This document shows positions 35,430-47,793 of a stretch of DNA of 64,000 nucleotides, piece by piece; the first letter of the stretch is position 1; every line of letters begins with the position of its first letter. The translations under genes were made by a program, and so were the position numbers. The notes beneath the pieces were generated by a model that searched no databases, was not told where the DNA came from, and saw only the letters and a program-made list of their open reading frames with translations. This stretch comes from Inia geoffrensis (taxonomy: Eukaryota; Chordata; Mammalia; Artiodactyla; Iniidae), in assembly GCA_036417435.1 (NCBI GenBank), contig CM070904.1, positions 127,100,695-127,164,694 of the forward strand, read 5' to 3'.

Positions 35430-36330
35430 TAAAACAGCCACCATCATTGTATTACGTTCATGGACTCTCTGAATCAGGAGTTTGGGCACAGGGAAAGTGG
35501 TTCTTCTCTGCTCCAGGATATCTGGGACCTCAGCTGGGGTGACCCCAATGGCTGCGGCTGGAAGAGCTGGGCCAGAGAGTCTGCTTCCAAGATGATTCTT
35601 TACTCACGTGTGTGGCACATGGGATGGACAAGCTCCTCTGGGACTGCAGACTATAGCCCTACAGGTGGCACCTCTGGTCTGGCAGCCTCAAAGTAACCAG
35701 GCTTCTTGCACAGGGGCTCAGGGTTGCAAGAATGAGTGTTCCCAGCAGGTGAGGTGAAAGCAACATGGCCTTTCTTGACTTAGTCTCAGAAGCGATGTTG
35801 TATCACTTCTACCATATTCTTTTGGTCCACCAGCCACATGAGCCCATCCATGTTCAAGGGGTAGGGACACAGACCTTCTCAATGGGAGGTGTGTCAAATC
35901 ATTTGTGGCCATGTTTTCAAACCAACACAGACATAAATACAAAAAATTACAACACATAAATACAAATCATGAGGGTATTGCTTGAGGCAATTTTCCAACA
36001 TGAACCACTCATATATTATAGTAACCCACAAGATCAAGAAATAGAACACTACCAGAAACCCCTCTTAGGCTCCCTCCCAGTCACTCCCCTTACCCTCATC
36101 TCCAACTTCTGACACTAAAGGTTACTTTTGCTTGATTTGAACTGAACTGAACACTTCAAAATGGTCAGTTGTGTGTTTTGTGAATTTTTCCTTAATTTTA
36201 AAAAGAGAACAGTCCAGATATACCAGCCAACACGATATCAGAAGGATCTCACTCTAGATGTGGCTATTACAAGTCTTCCTGTTACCCATATCTTGGATCA
36301 ATAACTGAAGCTTGACTTGCTAATTAGCTA
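35430..36330. other. Ancient interspersed repeats, unclassified
   Basis: Phrases such as 'caggagtttgggcacaggga' (35476 on) and 'caagaaatagaacactacca' (36034 on) recur in mammalian genomes as old repeats, but I cannot assign families safely. No coding signal. Confidence 0.4.
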
Positions 36331-36435
36331 ACGACATCAGAAATATTTTTTAAAAAACATTGGTGTGAGAAGCAAGAAGAACTACAATTCTGCAGCCTGT
36401 GAAAGAAAAACCACATTCACAGAAAGATAGACAAA

Positions 36436-37365
36436 ATGAAAAGGCAGAGGACTTTGTACCAGATGAAGGAACAAGATAAAACCCCAGAAGAACAACTAAA
36501 TGAAGTGGAGATAGGCAACCTTCCAGAAAAAGGATTCAGAATAATGATAGTGAAGATGATCCAGGACCTCGGAAAAAGAATGGAGGCAAAGATCGAGAAG
36601 ATGCAAGAAATGTTTAACAAAGACCTAGAAGAATTAAAGAACAAACACCTAGAAGAATTAAAAAACAAACAAACAGAGATGAACAATACAATAACTGAAA
36701 TGAAAAGCACACTAGAAGGAATCAGTAGCAGAATAACTGAGGCTGAAGAAGGGATAAGTGACCTGGAAGACAGAATGGTGAAATTCACTGCTTCAGAACA
36801 GAATAAAGAAAAGAGAATGAAAAGAAATGAAGACAGACTAAGAGACCACTGAGACAACATTAAACACAACAGCATTTGCATTATAGGAGTCCCAGAAGGA
36901 GAAGAGAGAGAGAAAGGACCCGAGAAAATATTTGAAGAGATTATAGTCGAAAACTTCCCTAACATGGGAAATGAAATAGCCACTCAAGTCCAGGAAGCGC
37001 AGAGAGTCCCAGGCAGAATAAACCCAAGGAGAAACACTCCAAGACACATAGTAATCAAATAGACAAAAATTAAAGACAAAGAAAAGTTACAGAAAGCAAC
37101 AAGGGAAAAATGACAAATAACATACAAGGGAACTCCTATAAGGTTAACAGCTGATTTCTCAGCAGAAACTCTACAAGCAGGAAGGGAGTGCAACGATATA
37201 TTTAAAATGATGAAAGGGAAGAACCTAAAACCAAGATTACTCTACCTGGCAAGGATCTCATTCAGATTCGATGGAGAAATCAAAAGCTTTACAGACAAGC
37301 AAAAGCTAAGAGAATTCAGCACCACCAAACCAGCTCTACAGCAAATGCTAAAAGAACTTCTTTAA
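36436..37365 (+). pseudogene. L1 ORF1 relic (RNA-binding chaperone), three stops
   Basis: In active L1s, ORF1p forms trimers through a coiled coil and binds L1 RNA. Here the frame from ATG 36436 to TAA 37363-37365 keeps one phase for about 309 codons. It is broken by in-frame stops at 36850 (TGA), 37060 (TAG) and 37111 (TGA). The N-terminal half is Glu/Lys-rich coiled coil, with a duplicated LEELKNK unit around residues 64-79. The middle carries IGVPEGEE, the start of the RRM-like domain. The C-terminal domain follows with TADFSAETLQ. No frameshift is seen, so the decay is by point mutation. Confidence 0.93.
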
Positions 37366-40300
37366 GTGGGAAATACAAGAGAAGAAAAGGACCTACAAAA
37401 CAGACCCATAACAATTAAGAAAATGGTAATAGGAACATACATATTGATAATTACCTTAAACGTGAATGAATTAAATTCTCCAACCAAAAGACACAGGCTC
37501 GCTGAATGGATACAAAAACAAGACCCATATATATGCTGTCTACAAGAGACCCATTTCAGACCCAGGGACACATACAGACTGAAAGTGAGGGTATGGAAAA
37601 AGATATTCCATGCAAATGGAAATCAAAAGAAAACTGGAGTAGCAATACTTATATCAGATAAAATAGATTTTAAAATAAAAAATGTTACAAGAGATAAGGG
37701 AGGACACTACATAATGATCAAGAGATCAATCCAAGAAGAAGACATAACAATTATAAATATATATGCACCCAACACAGGAGCACCTCAATACATAAGGCAA
37801 CTGCAAACAGCTATAAAAGAGGAAATCGACAGTACCACAATAACAGTGGGGGACTTTAACACTTCACTTACATCGATGGACAGATCATCCAAACAGAAAA
37901 TTAAAAAGGAAACACAAGCTTTAAATGACACAATAGACCAGATAGATTTAATTGATATTTATAGGACGTTCCATCCAAAAACAGCAGATTACACTTCCTT
38001 CTCAAGTGCACATGGAACATTCTCCAGGATAGATCACATTTTGGGTCACAAATCAAGCCTCAGTAAATTTAAGAAAATTGAAATCATATCAAGCATCTTT
38101 TCTGACCACAATGCTATGAGATTAGAAATCAATTACAGGGGGAAAAAAACGTATAAAACACAAACACATGGAGGCTAAACAGTACATTACTAAATAACCA
38201 AGAGATCACTGAATATCAAAGAGGAAATCAAAAATACCTAGAGACAAATTACAACAAAAACACGATGATCCAAAACCTATGGGATGCAGCAAAAGCAGTT
38301 CTAAGAGGGAAGTTTATAGCAATACAGGTCTACTTCAAGAAACAAGAAAAATCTCAAATAAACAATCTAACCTTACACCGAAATTAACTAGAGAAAGAAG
38401 AACAAACAAAACCCAAAGTTAGTAGAAGGAAAGAAATCATAAAGATCAGAGCAGAAATAAATGAAATAGAAACAAAGAAAACGATAGCAAAGATCAATAA
38501 AACTAAAAGCTGGTTCTTTGAGAAGATAAACAAAATTGATAAACCTTTAGCCAGACTCATCAAGAAAAAGAGGGAGAGGACTCAAATCAATAAAATTAGA
38601 AATGAAAAAGGAGAAGTTACAACAGACACCACAGAAAGACTAAGAGACTACTACAAGCAACTCTATGTCAATAAAATGGACAACCTGGAAGAAATGGACA
38701 AATTCTTAGAAAAGTATAACCTTCCCAGACTTAACCAGGAAGAAATAGGAAATATGAACAGACCAATCACAAGTAATGAAATTGAAACTGTGATTAAAAA
38801 TCTTCCAACAAACAGAAGTTCAGGACCACATGGCTTCATAGGTGAATTCTATCAAACATTTAGAGAAGAGCTAACACCCATCCTTCTCAAACTCTTCCAA
38901 AAAATTGCAGAGGAAGGAAAACTCCCAAACTCATTCTATGATGCCACCATCAACCCGATACCAAAAGCAGACAAAGATACTACAAAAAAAGAAAATTACA
39001 GACCAATATCACTGACGAATATAGATGCAAAAATCCTTAACAAAATACTAGCAAACAGAATCCAACAACACATTAAACGGATCATACACCATGATCAAGT
39101 GAGATTTATCTCAGGGAGGCAAGGATTCTTCAATATATGCAAATCAATCAGTGTGATACGCCGTATTAACAAACTGAAGAATAAAAATGATATGATCATC
39201 TCAATAGATGCAGAAAATGCTTTTAACAAAATTCAACACTCATTTATGATAAAAAGTCTCCAGAAAGTGGGCATAGAAGGAACCTACCTCAATATAATAA
39301 AGGCCATATACAACAAACCCACAGCAAACATCATTCTCAATGGTGAAAAACTGAAAGCATTTCCTCTAACATCAAGAATAAGACAAGGATGTCCACTCTT
39401 GCCACTAGTATTCAACATAGTTTTGGAAGTCCTAGCCATGGCAATCGGAGAAGAAAAGGAAATAAAGGAATACAAACTGGAAAAGAAGTAAAACTGTCAC
39501 TCTTTGCAGATGACATGATACTATACATAGAGAATCCTAACGATGCCACCAAAAAGCTACTAGAGCTAACCAATGAATTTGGTAAAGTTGCAGGATACAA
39601 AATTAATGCACAGAAATCTGTTGCATCTCTATTCAGTAACAACAAAAGGTCAGAAAGAGAAATTAAGGAAACAATCCCATTCACCACTGCAACAAAAAGA
39701 ATAAAATACCTAGGAATAAACCTACCTAAGGAGGTAAAAGACCTGTACTCAGAAAACTATAGGACACTGATGAAAGAAATCAAAGATGACACAAACAGAT
39801 GGAGAGATATACCATGTTCTTGGATTGGAAGAATCAATATTGTGAAAATGACTATACTACCAAAAGCAAGCTACAGATTCAATGCAATCCCTATCAAATT
39901 ACCAGTGGCGGTTTTTACAGAGCTAAAACAAAAAATCTTAAAATTTGTATGGAGACACAAAAGACCCGAAGTAGCCAAAGCAGTCTTGTGGGAAAAAAAG
40001 GGAGCTGGAGGAAGCAGACTCCCTGACTTCAAACTATACTACAAAGCTACAGTAATCAAGACAATATGGTACTGTCACAAAAACAGAAATATAGATCAAT
40101 GGAACAGGATAGAAAGCCCAGAGATAAACCCACACACCTATGGTCAACTAATCTATGACCAAGGACTCAAGGATATACAATGGAGCAAAGACAGTCTCTT
40201 CAATAAGTGGTGCTGGGAAAACTGGACAGCTACTTGTAAAAGAATGAAATCAGAACGCTCCCTAACACCATACACAAAAATAAACTCAAAATGGATTAGA

Positions 40301-41189
40301 GACCTAAATGTAAGACCAGACAGTATAAAACTCTTAGAGGAAAACATAGGAAGAACACTCTTTGACATAAATCACAGCAAGATCTTTTTTGATCCACCTC
40401 CTAGAGTAATGGAAATAAAAACAAAAATAAACAAATGGGACCTAATGAAACTTAAAAGCTTTTGCAAAGCAAAGAAAACTACAAACAAGACAAAAAGCCA
40501 ATACTCAGAATGGGAGAAAATATTTGCAAATGAATCAATGGACAAAGGATTTATCTCCAAAATATATAAACAGCTCAAGCAGCTCAATATTAAAAAAACA
40601 AACAACCCAATCCTAAAATGGGCAGAAGACCTAAATAGACATTTCTCCAAAGAAAACATACAAGAAGCACATGAAAAGTTGCTCAACATCACTAATTATT
40701 AAAGAAATGCAAGTCAAAACTACAATGAGGTATCACCTCACACCAGTTAGAATGGGCATCACCAGAAAACCTACAAACAACAAATGCTGGAGAGGGTGTG
40801 GAGAAAAGGGAACCCTCTTGCACTGTTGGTGGGAATGTAAATTGACACAGCCACTAGGGAGAACAGTATGGAGCTTCCTTAAAAAACTAAAAATAGAATT
40901 ACCATATGACCCAGCAATCCAACTACTGGGCATATACCCTGAGAAAACCATAATTCGAAAAGACACATGCACCCCAATGTTCATTGCAGCACTACTTACA
41001 ATAGCCAGGTCATGGAAGCAACCTAAATGCCCATCGACAGACGAATGGATAAAGAAGATATACACAATGGAATAATACTCAGCCATAGAAAGGAATGAAA
41101 TTGGGTCATTTGTAGAGACGTGGCTGGATCTAGAGACTGTCATACAGAGTGAAGTAACTCAGAAAGAGAAAAACAAAATCATATATTAA
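37366..41189 (+). pseudogene. L1 ORF2 relic (endonuclease and reverse transcriptase), frameshifted
   Basis: ORF2p nicks DNA and reverse-transcribes L1 and SINE RNA. ORF2 starts directly after the ORF1 stop. The endonuclease (37366-38178) retains QETHF, NIYAPN, GDFNT, RIDHILG and SDHNA. The reverse transcriptase follows from about 38676, with the SIDAENAF motif A and the FADD catalytic motif at 39503-39514. A cysteine-rich C-terminus lies near 40770-40860 (CWRGCGEKG then H-C-W-W-E-C). The frame changes three times, near 38180-38240, 39470-39490 and 40670-40700. There are additional stops (38176, 38384 region, 41073). The retrotransposition machinery is clearly dead but recognisable. Confidence 0.94.
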
Positions 41190-41407
41190 TGTGTATATGT
41201 GGAACCTAGAAAAATGGTACAGATGAACCGGTTTGCAGGGCAGAAACAGAGACACAGATGTTGAGAACAAACATATGGACACCAAGGGGGGAAAGTGGCA
41301 AGATGGAGAGGTGGTGGGATGAACTGGGAGATTGGGATTGACATATATACATTAATATGTATAAAATACATAACTAATAAGAACCTGCTGTATAAAAAAA
41401 TAAATTA

Positions 41408-41428
41408 AAACACACACACACACACACA
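41408..41428. repeat. (CA)n in L1 tail
   Basis: About ten CA units inside the A-rich tail of the L1. Confidence 0.9.
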
Positions 41429-41449
41429 AAAACAAAACAGACTCATAAA

Positions 41450-42870
41450 AAAATTGGTGAATATAGGAGCTCATTGACTAAATTGATGAATGTTCAAAAC
41501 GGGCTCTCATTGGTGAAATGAAAAGTATTGTTTTCAAGATATGTGGATTGCCTTAAAATAGTTTAAAATTTGTCCCCTCCTCCCGCCATACTGCATAGGA
41601 CATAGGAATCCACCAAAATTTGTAAACTGTCCTAAGGCTTGATTTTTAATTAGCCAGTTTTCAGGCATTGAATTAGGAGGATTTCTGGTTGTTTGATGCT
41701 GATTATAAATAAGACAAGGAATCTGATCTCTAGGATGTGTCTGGTGAAGGGTGTGGCTGGATATCCTAAAAGGGCCAAGAGCCGGGACTTGAGACTTCAA
41801 CCAATTTACAGAATAGGTTGTCTGATCTATTCTATGTCTGCTTGCTGGGAATGTTAGCTTAATAAATATCTTTATGTTTAGCAGAATTTGGTCTAAGGCT
41901 GGCTTACCTCACAAAGTGATAACAAGAATGTGGGGAGTAGTTAACACCCACCCCAAACTTCTTTGACCAATACGCTAACCCACCAAGTAAAGTCTGAGTT
42001 GTACTGGGTCAAAACAGTTTAGGTAAATTTGCTCATACCCATTGCCCAATTTTTCATCGGTTTGTTTTTCTTTTTATCACTACTCTGTAGGAGCTCCCCA
42101 GGAGACTCTGGATACTTGGTTGCATTTGTTGATGATATCTTTTTCCAGGTGTTAAATCTTTGAATACTTTTCCTTGCAATGGACTACTCTTAAACTGAAG
42201 CTATCAATAGGTGACGTTTGTTATGCCAGTGCTTCTGGAAGAACAGACCCTCCCTGCTCATCTCAAGATGCACAGGGCCTTTGTCAAAGCCACAGTTCTC
42301 AAGCACCAGCCAAACCCTTTGAGATGCAAAGGGAGACTCAGACCCAAATTTGAGGGAGGGGCTGGAGGGGCAGACTTGAAATGCACAAGAATATGGGAGG
42401 AGTCTGCAGCCAGGGCAGTGCGGGTTATCTGAGAGAGAGGCAGGAAGCGTTGAGCTGCACAGCTAGCTTGCAGTGGGTAAAGGAGCTGCTAAGAGCAAGG
42501 TTTTCAAACAATCAAAGTAGAAGTCAGTGGTGTGGAAGTGATGTGATTCCCTGGTGTCTCCAAATCATGCTGGCCAGTGTAGGCTTTTGAAATCAGGAAG
42601 GGCCGAGCTGCTTGTCTGCGTAGCCAGAATGTGGGTGAGGGCTGCACGATGCTCCCCCCGCCCGCCCCCTCGCAAAAACAGGCTTAGTTGGTGCCCTGGT
42701 GGAAGCTGGAGGGCCTGGGCCTGCCCTGTGGCCCGGGCTCTTTTCCTTCAGCCCCACCGTCAGGCACCACCTGTGCTGCACCTGTAGCAAAAGGGTGACA
42801 TTAATTCAACACCTGCTAGGTGCTTTACATGCAATCAGTCATCACAAGTGCCTTGGATGTCTTGTGGGTG
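41450..42870. other. No recognised gene
   Basis: Low-complexity to single-copy sequence. Frames such as 42211-42432 and 42699-43115 show no domain, and the latter runs into a DNA transposon. Confidence 0.45.
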
Positions 42871-43142
42871 GTATTATAGGCACACCTTGTTTTACTGCAC
42901 TTCGCAGATACTGCGTTTTTTACAGATTGAAGGTTTGTGGTAACCCTGCCTTGAACAAGTCTATTCGCGCCATTTTTCGAGCAGCATTCGCTCACTTCAT
43001 GTCTCTGTGTCACATTTTGGCAATTCTCGCGATATGTCAAACTTTTTCATTATTGTTATATTTGTTATGGGGATCTGTGGTCAGTGATCTCGCTGAGGGC
43101 TCAGATGACGGTTAGCATTTTTTAGCAATAAAGTTTTTTGGG

Positions 43143-43260
43143 GTTTTTTTTGACCACGCTGCATGGCTTACGAGATTTTACTTTCCCGACCAGGGATTGA
43201 ATCCGGGCCCTCAGCAGTGAGAGCATGGAGTCCTAACCACTGGACCGCCAGGGAATTCCC
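43143..43260 (-). mobile_element. Short CHR-type SINE
   Basis: tttttgaccacgctgcatgg to ccgccagggaattccc, reverse of the short form. Confidence 0.9.
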
Positions 43261-43276
43261 ATGATAAAATACTTTT

Positions 43277-43503
43277 ATTTATTTATTTTTTATTTATTTT
43301 TTTATTTTTTTGCAGTACGCGGGCCTCTCACTGTTGTGGCCTCTCCCGTTGTGGGGCACAGGCTCCGGACATGCAGGCTCAGTGGCCATGGCTCACGGGC
43401 CCAGCCGCTCTGTGGCATGTGGGATCTTCCCGGACTGGGGCACGAACCCACGTCCCCTGCAATGGCAGGCAGACTCTCAACCACTGCACCACCAGGGAAG
43501 CCC
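43277..43503 (-). mobile_element. CHR-type SINE
   Basis: T/A-rich tail, gcagtacgcgggcctctcac, ending ccaccagggaagccc. Flanks gataaaatactttta / gataaagtattttta are a 15-bp duplication with two differences. Confidence 0.94.
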
Positions 43504-43690
43504 GATAAAGTATTTTTAAATTAAGGTGTGTACATTGTTTTTTTAGACATAATGCTATTGCACACTTAATAGACTACAGTATGGTGTAAATATAACTTTT
43601 ATATGCACTAGGAAACCAAAAAATTCATGTGACTCGCTTTATTGCAGTGGTCTGGAACCAAACCTGCAATATCTCTGACGACGGCTGTAT

Positions 43691-43800
43691 CTTTGTTGTA
43701 TATATGATAAAACAGAAGTTCAGAGAAGTTAAGTAACTAACTCAAAGTCACACAGCCGCTGAGTGACAGAGCCAGCATTTACACAACTGCTCTCCTCCTT
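43691..43800 (-). mobile_element. MIR SINE relic
   Basis: 'cagaagttcagagaagttaa', 'caaagtcacacagccgctga', MIR core in reverse. Confidence 0.7.
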
Positions 43801-44480
43801 CCACCTCTGCCCCCATGACTGAGGGCTCCTGGTTCTGTGTCTAAATGGAACAGCCTAGATTAGACACAGAATAGTTTAGACACAGAACCTAGTTTATAGA
43901 GCCTAGTTTAGACACAGAAGAGAATAGTTTATTATTATTAGATAAGATAACCAAAAGCCTATCTTACCCTGTGCTACATGTAAAGACTGTCAGAGAACTT
44001 GGGGGATCAAATGAAGTGTAATATCCCTAAACTCTTTAAGAAATGCTCTTACCATCAGGTGCCTGGCAACCAAGCAAACCTTTGAACCTCAGAGGTGTCC
44101 CCTCTGCAGGGGGAGGGCAGGCCCACCCACTACCACCGCTTCCTGCAGCCACTGACAGGACGCCAGACTGGAACAAATAAGGAGACCGGGAACTGGGACC
44201 AGTGGCACAGTTTGGTCTTTATTTTAGGATATTATTCTCAGGTCCAACATCCATGGAGCACTGGGTCAGATCTGGGTGGATCTGTGTACCTTGTGTTAGG
44301 TAGGGGCAAGTTGAGTGTGTGTGTGGGGGGGTGTTGGGGGTGTTATTTCAAATCAGAGGGAGTAGAGGCCAGAGGTGAGGCCAGACAGGAACTTCTCAGT
44401 AGCAGTACTTCTTCGCCAGCTGAGGGTCAGAGCCAGGGAGCAGGGACCCCTCTGATTCACTTTAGTCCTGAGATATCCGA
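43800..44480. other. No recognised gene
   Basis: Contains a local imperfect duplication of 'tagtttagacacagaa' near 43870-43930. Frame 44095-44520 (141 codons) has no domain. Confidence 0.45.
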
Positions 44481-44481
44481 G

Positions 44482-44803
44482 ATGGTAGCCACCAACTGCA
44501 AGTGGCTATCAACCACTTGAAATATGGCTAGTTTGAATTGACATGAGCTGTAAGTGTAAAATACACCTCGAATTTCAAAGCCTTGGTAGGAAATAATGTA
44601 AAATATCTCATTAACATTTTTTACATTGTTTACCTGTCGAGATGATAATATTTGGCATATATTGGGTAAAAGAAAATATATTATGAAAATGAATTTCACC
44701 TCTTTTAGTTTTACCTTTTAAAATGTTGCTACTAGAAAATTTAAAATACCAAATACACATTCTAAAATTAAAGTATGCATTCTATTTCTATTGCACAGCA
44801 CTG
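44482..44803 (-). mobile_element. Ancient non-autonomous DNA transposon-like element
   Basis: The text 'caactgcaagtggctatcaa', 'gaattgacatgagctgtaag', 'aaaatatctcattaacattt' and the end 'ttgcacagcactg' is recalled as a common old mammalian DNA repeat with CAG-CTGT type ends. Family not certain. Confidence 0.5.
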
Positions 44804-44804
44804 T

Positions 44805-45740
44805 TTTAGACCAGTTCCTCCTGCCTGGGTGAGTGAATGGAGGACAGATGGGCAGGGGGCAAGTCGGCTTCAGAGGATGGCATTGTCCTCTATCGCTCTT
44901 CCAGAGAGACGAGCTCTGGCTGGATTCAAGGACGAAAGGGTGAGATCTGAACGGCCTCAGGGGGTGGAACCAAGACTTGATTGACTAGGTGAGCAGGGGG
45001 AGGGAAGGCCAGCCGTGATGGGCGTGGTGGGGAGAAGAGAGGGCAGGGTGGGTGATCTGACAGTCACAGCCAGGGGTCCCTAGCGCCATGGGAGGGTCTG
45101 GCTTGCCTCTCCTCCAACCCTGTAGAATTCATTTTCTCCCACTCATAGTTCTTTGCTGCTCCATCAGGTGAGAAATAGGAAAGTGAATTATTTTCGCTTT
45201 CAGCAGCATCTACTACAGCCCAGCGTCTCTGCTTTCTGAGCAGACAGGGAGCTGAGGCCACCTAGGGAACTTGGGTCTGAGCTCATCGACACCCCTGGGA
45301 GCTCCCTGGCAAGCCCCCAAGGCCACAGACGTGGATGCCTGGAGCCACAGGGGCCTGGGGACCAGGTCTCCCCTGGGAGTCGGAGCCGCTAGGTCCACCC
45401 TGGGGCCTGGAGTCTGAGGTTTAAAATACTGCCCAGCTTTTCTGCCTGATTCTCTGCCAGGAATTTCTCCGGCAGCTGTGCAGGGCAAGGAGTGGTTAGG
45501 GATTCTTTTTGTGCTGCCTGGGCTAGAGAGAAAGGTGAGAAAACCCATTTAGGTAGTGCCTGTGGGCTTTCCTTTGCGGAAGATGCAGCCAGCCTGGGGA
45601 CAGATAGGTGAGTCACTTTAAGGGTTTTCCAAATAAAAATAAAGACCTGAAACTTGCCCTCAAGGAGACATCCCTGGAGAAAAGGAAGAAGTAATTGAGG
45701 GCCTTCTGGAAACAATTGGTAGTATTTGCTATCAATAATA
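44805..45740. other. No recognised gene
   Basis: GC-moderate sequence with antisense-overlapping open frames and no recognised domain. Confidence 0.45.
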
Positions 45741-45749
45741 ACACTTGAG

Positions 45750-45967
45750 GGCTTCCCTGGTGGCTCAGTGGTTGAGAGTCCGTCTGCCGATGCAGGGGAC
45801 GCGGGTTCGTGCCCCGGTCCGGGAAGATCCCCCATGCCGCAGAGCGGCTGGGCCCGTGAGCCATGGCCGCTGAGCCTGCGCGTCCGGAGCCTGTGCTCCG
45901 CAACGGGAGAGGCCACGACAGTGAGAGCCCCGCGTACCGCAAAAAAAAAAAGAAAAAAAAAAAAAAG
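45750..45967 (+). mobile_element. CHR-type SINE
   Basis: gcttccctggtggctcagtg head, ccgcgtaccgcaaaaa end and a long A tail with one G. Target duplication not clear. Confidence 0.94.
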
Positions 45968-46034
45968 ACATGTAAAACAATGTTTTTCTTCTCACTTATT
46001 CATGTTAATAAGTAATGGCTTATTGTCATCATTT

Positions 46035-46158
46035 AAAAAATAACAGATTTATTTAGATATAAGTCACATGCCATAAAATTCATCTTTATGAGGTGTACAA
46101 TTTAATGGTTTTTAGTATATTCATGGAGTTGTAAAACCATCATCACTCTCTAATTTTA
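46035..46158 (-). mobile_element. Old L1 3'UTR fragment hosting a younger L1
   Basis: 'gatataagtcacatgccata', 'gaggtgtacaatttaatggt', 'tatattcatggagttgtaaa' is an old L1 block. It is cut by the L1 at 46159-49044 and resumes at 49060 (gaatattctcaattcag). Confidence 0.7.
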
Positions 46159-46529
46159 TTTATATTTATGTATTTATTTATTTTTAATAGCTCCTTATTG
46201 GAGTATAATTGCTCCACAATACTGTTATTTTCTGTTGCACAACAAAGTGAATCAGCCATATGCATACACGTGTCCCCATATCCCCTCCCTCTTGAGCCTC
46301 CTTCCCACCCTCCCTATCCCACCCCTCTAGGTTGTCGCAAAGCACCGAGCTGATCTCTCTGTGCTATGCGGCTGCTTCCCACCAGCCAACTATTTTACAT
46401 TCGGTAGTGTATTTATGTCAATGCTACTCTCACTTTGCCCCAGCTTCCCCATCCCACCCGGTGTCCTCAAGTCCATTTCCTATGTCTATCTCTATTCCTG
46501 CACTGCAACTAGGTTCATCAATACCATTT

Positions 46530-47130
46530 TTAGATTCCATATATATGTGTTAGCATACAGTATTTGTTTTTCTCTTTCTGACTTACTTCACTCTGTATGA
46601 GAGACTTTAGGTCCATCCACCTCACTACAAATATCTCAATTTCATTTCTTTTCATGGCTGAGTAATATTCTATTGTATATATGTGCCACATCTTTATCCA
46701 TTCATCTGTCGATGGACACTTAGGTTGGTTCCATGTCCTGGCTATCGTAAATAGGGCTGCAATGAACATTGCGGTATATGTCTCTTTGAATTATGGTTTT
46801 CTCAGGGTATATGCCCAGTAGTGGGATTGCTGGGTCATATGGTAGTTCTATTTTTAGTTTTTTAAGGAACCTCCATACTGTTTTCCATAGTGGTTGTATC
46901 AGTTTACATTCCCACCAGTAGTGCAAGAGGGTTCCCTTTTCTCCACACCCATTCCAGCATTTATTGTTTGTAGATTTTTTGATAATGGCCATTCTGATCA
47001 GCATGAGGTGATACCTCATTGTAGTTTTGATTTGCATTTCTCTAATGATTAGTGATGTTGAGCATCTTTTCATGTGCCTCTTGGCCATCTGTATGTCTTC
47101 CTTGGGGAAATGTCTATTTAGGTCTTCCAC
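46530..47130 (-). pseudogene. L1 ORF2 C-terminal end
   Basis: Two overlapping frames (47130-46720 and 46769-46530) carry the cysteine-rich segment ([11 protein letters not shown], then H-Y-W-W-E-C) and the STDEWIKMWHIYTIEYYSAM end. One frameshift separates them. Confidence 0.9.
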
Positions 47131-47137
47131 CCATTTT

Positions 47138-47602
47138 TTAACTGGATTGTTTGATTTTTTTTTTGATATTGACTTCCATGGCCTGTTCGTATATTTTGGA
47201 GATTAATCCTTTGTCTGCTGTTTTCTTTGCAAATATTTTCTCCCATTCTGAGGGTTGTCTTCTTGTCTTGTTTATGGTTTCCTTTGCTGTGCAAAAGCTT
47301 TTAAGTTTAATTAAGTCCCATTTGTTTATTTTTGTTTTTATTTCCGTTACTCTAGGAGGTGGGTCAAAAAAGATCTTGCTGTGGTTTATGTCAAAGAGTG
47401 TTTTTCCTATGTTTTCCTCTACGAGTTTTATAGTGTCTGGTCTTACATTTAAGTCTTTAATCCATTTGGAGTTTATTTTTGTGTATGCTGTTATGTAATG
47501 TTCTAATTTCATTAATTTGTGTCTTGTGTTTTTCCTAAGGTTTATCCTGTATGGGTCTCTCTGTGCTTCCTGGACTTGGGTGACTATTCCCTTTCCTTTC
47601 AA
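47138..47602 (-). pseudogene. L1 ORF1-ORF2 fused frame across a deletion
   Basis: The 154-codon frame begins with ORF1 sequence ([20 protein letters not shown]). After about residue 29 it continues as ORF2 C-terminal sequence ([20 protein letters not shown]). The join keeps the reading frame. Compared with the L1 at 36.3 kb, it removes the span equivalent to roughly 37045-40245. Confidence 0.85.
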
Positions 47603-47793
47603 CTACAATCTCTTCAAATATTTTCTCAGAGCCTTTCTTTTTGTCTTCTTCTGGGACCCCTATAATTTGAATGTTGGTGCGTTTAGTGTAGTCCCAGTGC
47701 TGTCTCTGAAATTGTCTTCGATTCTTTTTTTCTTTCTTCTTTATTCTGCTCCTCGGCAGTTATTTCCACCATTTAGTCTTCCAGCTCACTTAT

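Larger units (their letters stand above)
36345..41430 (+). mobile_element. L1 LINE, nearly full coding length, inactive
   Basis: The order is a short remnant of the 5'UTR, ORF1, ORF2, 3'UTR, then an A-rich tail with a (CA)n run. The style is artiodactyl/cetacean L1. The 5' end appears truncated, since the typical GC-rich L1 5'UTR (seen at 48.1-49.0 kb) is missing. A convincing target-site duplication was not found. Multiple stops and frameshifts make it inactive. Confidence 0.95.
42877..43690. mobile_element. Tigger-type DNA transposon remnant, split by two SINEs
   Basis: The left end ggcacaccttgttttactgc, then gcgttttttacagattgaag and ttgaacaagtctattcgcgc, is recalled as pogo/Tigger1-like. 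The right end has cgctttattgcagtggtctg and a 'gacggctgta' terminus that partly mirrors the left. Internal transposase is missing. SINEs occupy 43143-43260 and 43277-43503. Confidence 0.65.
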
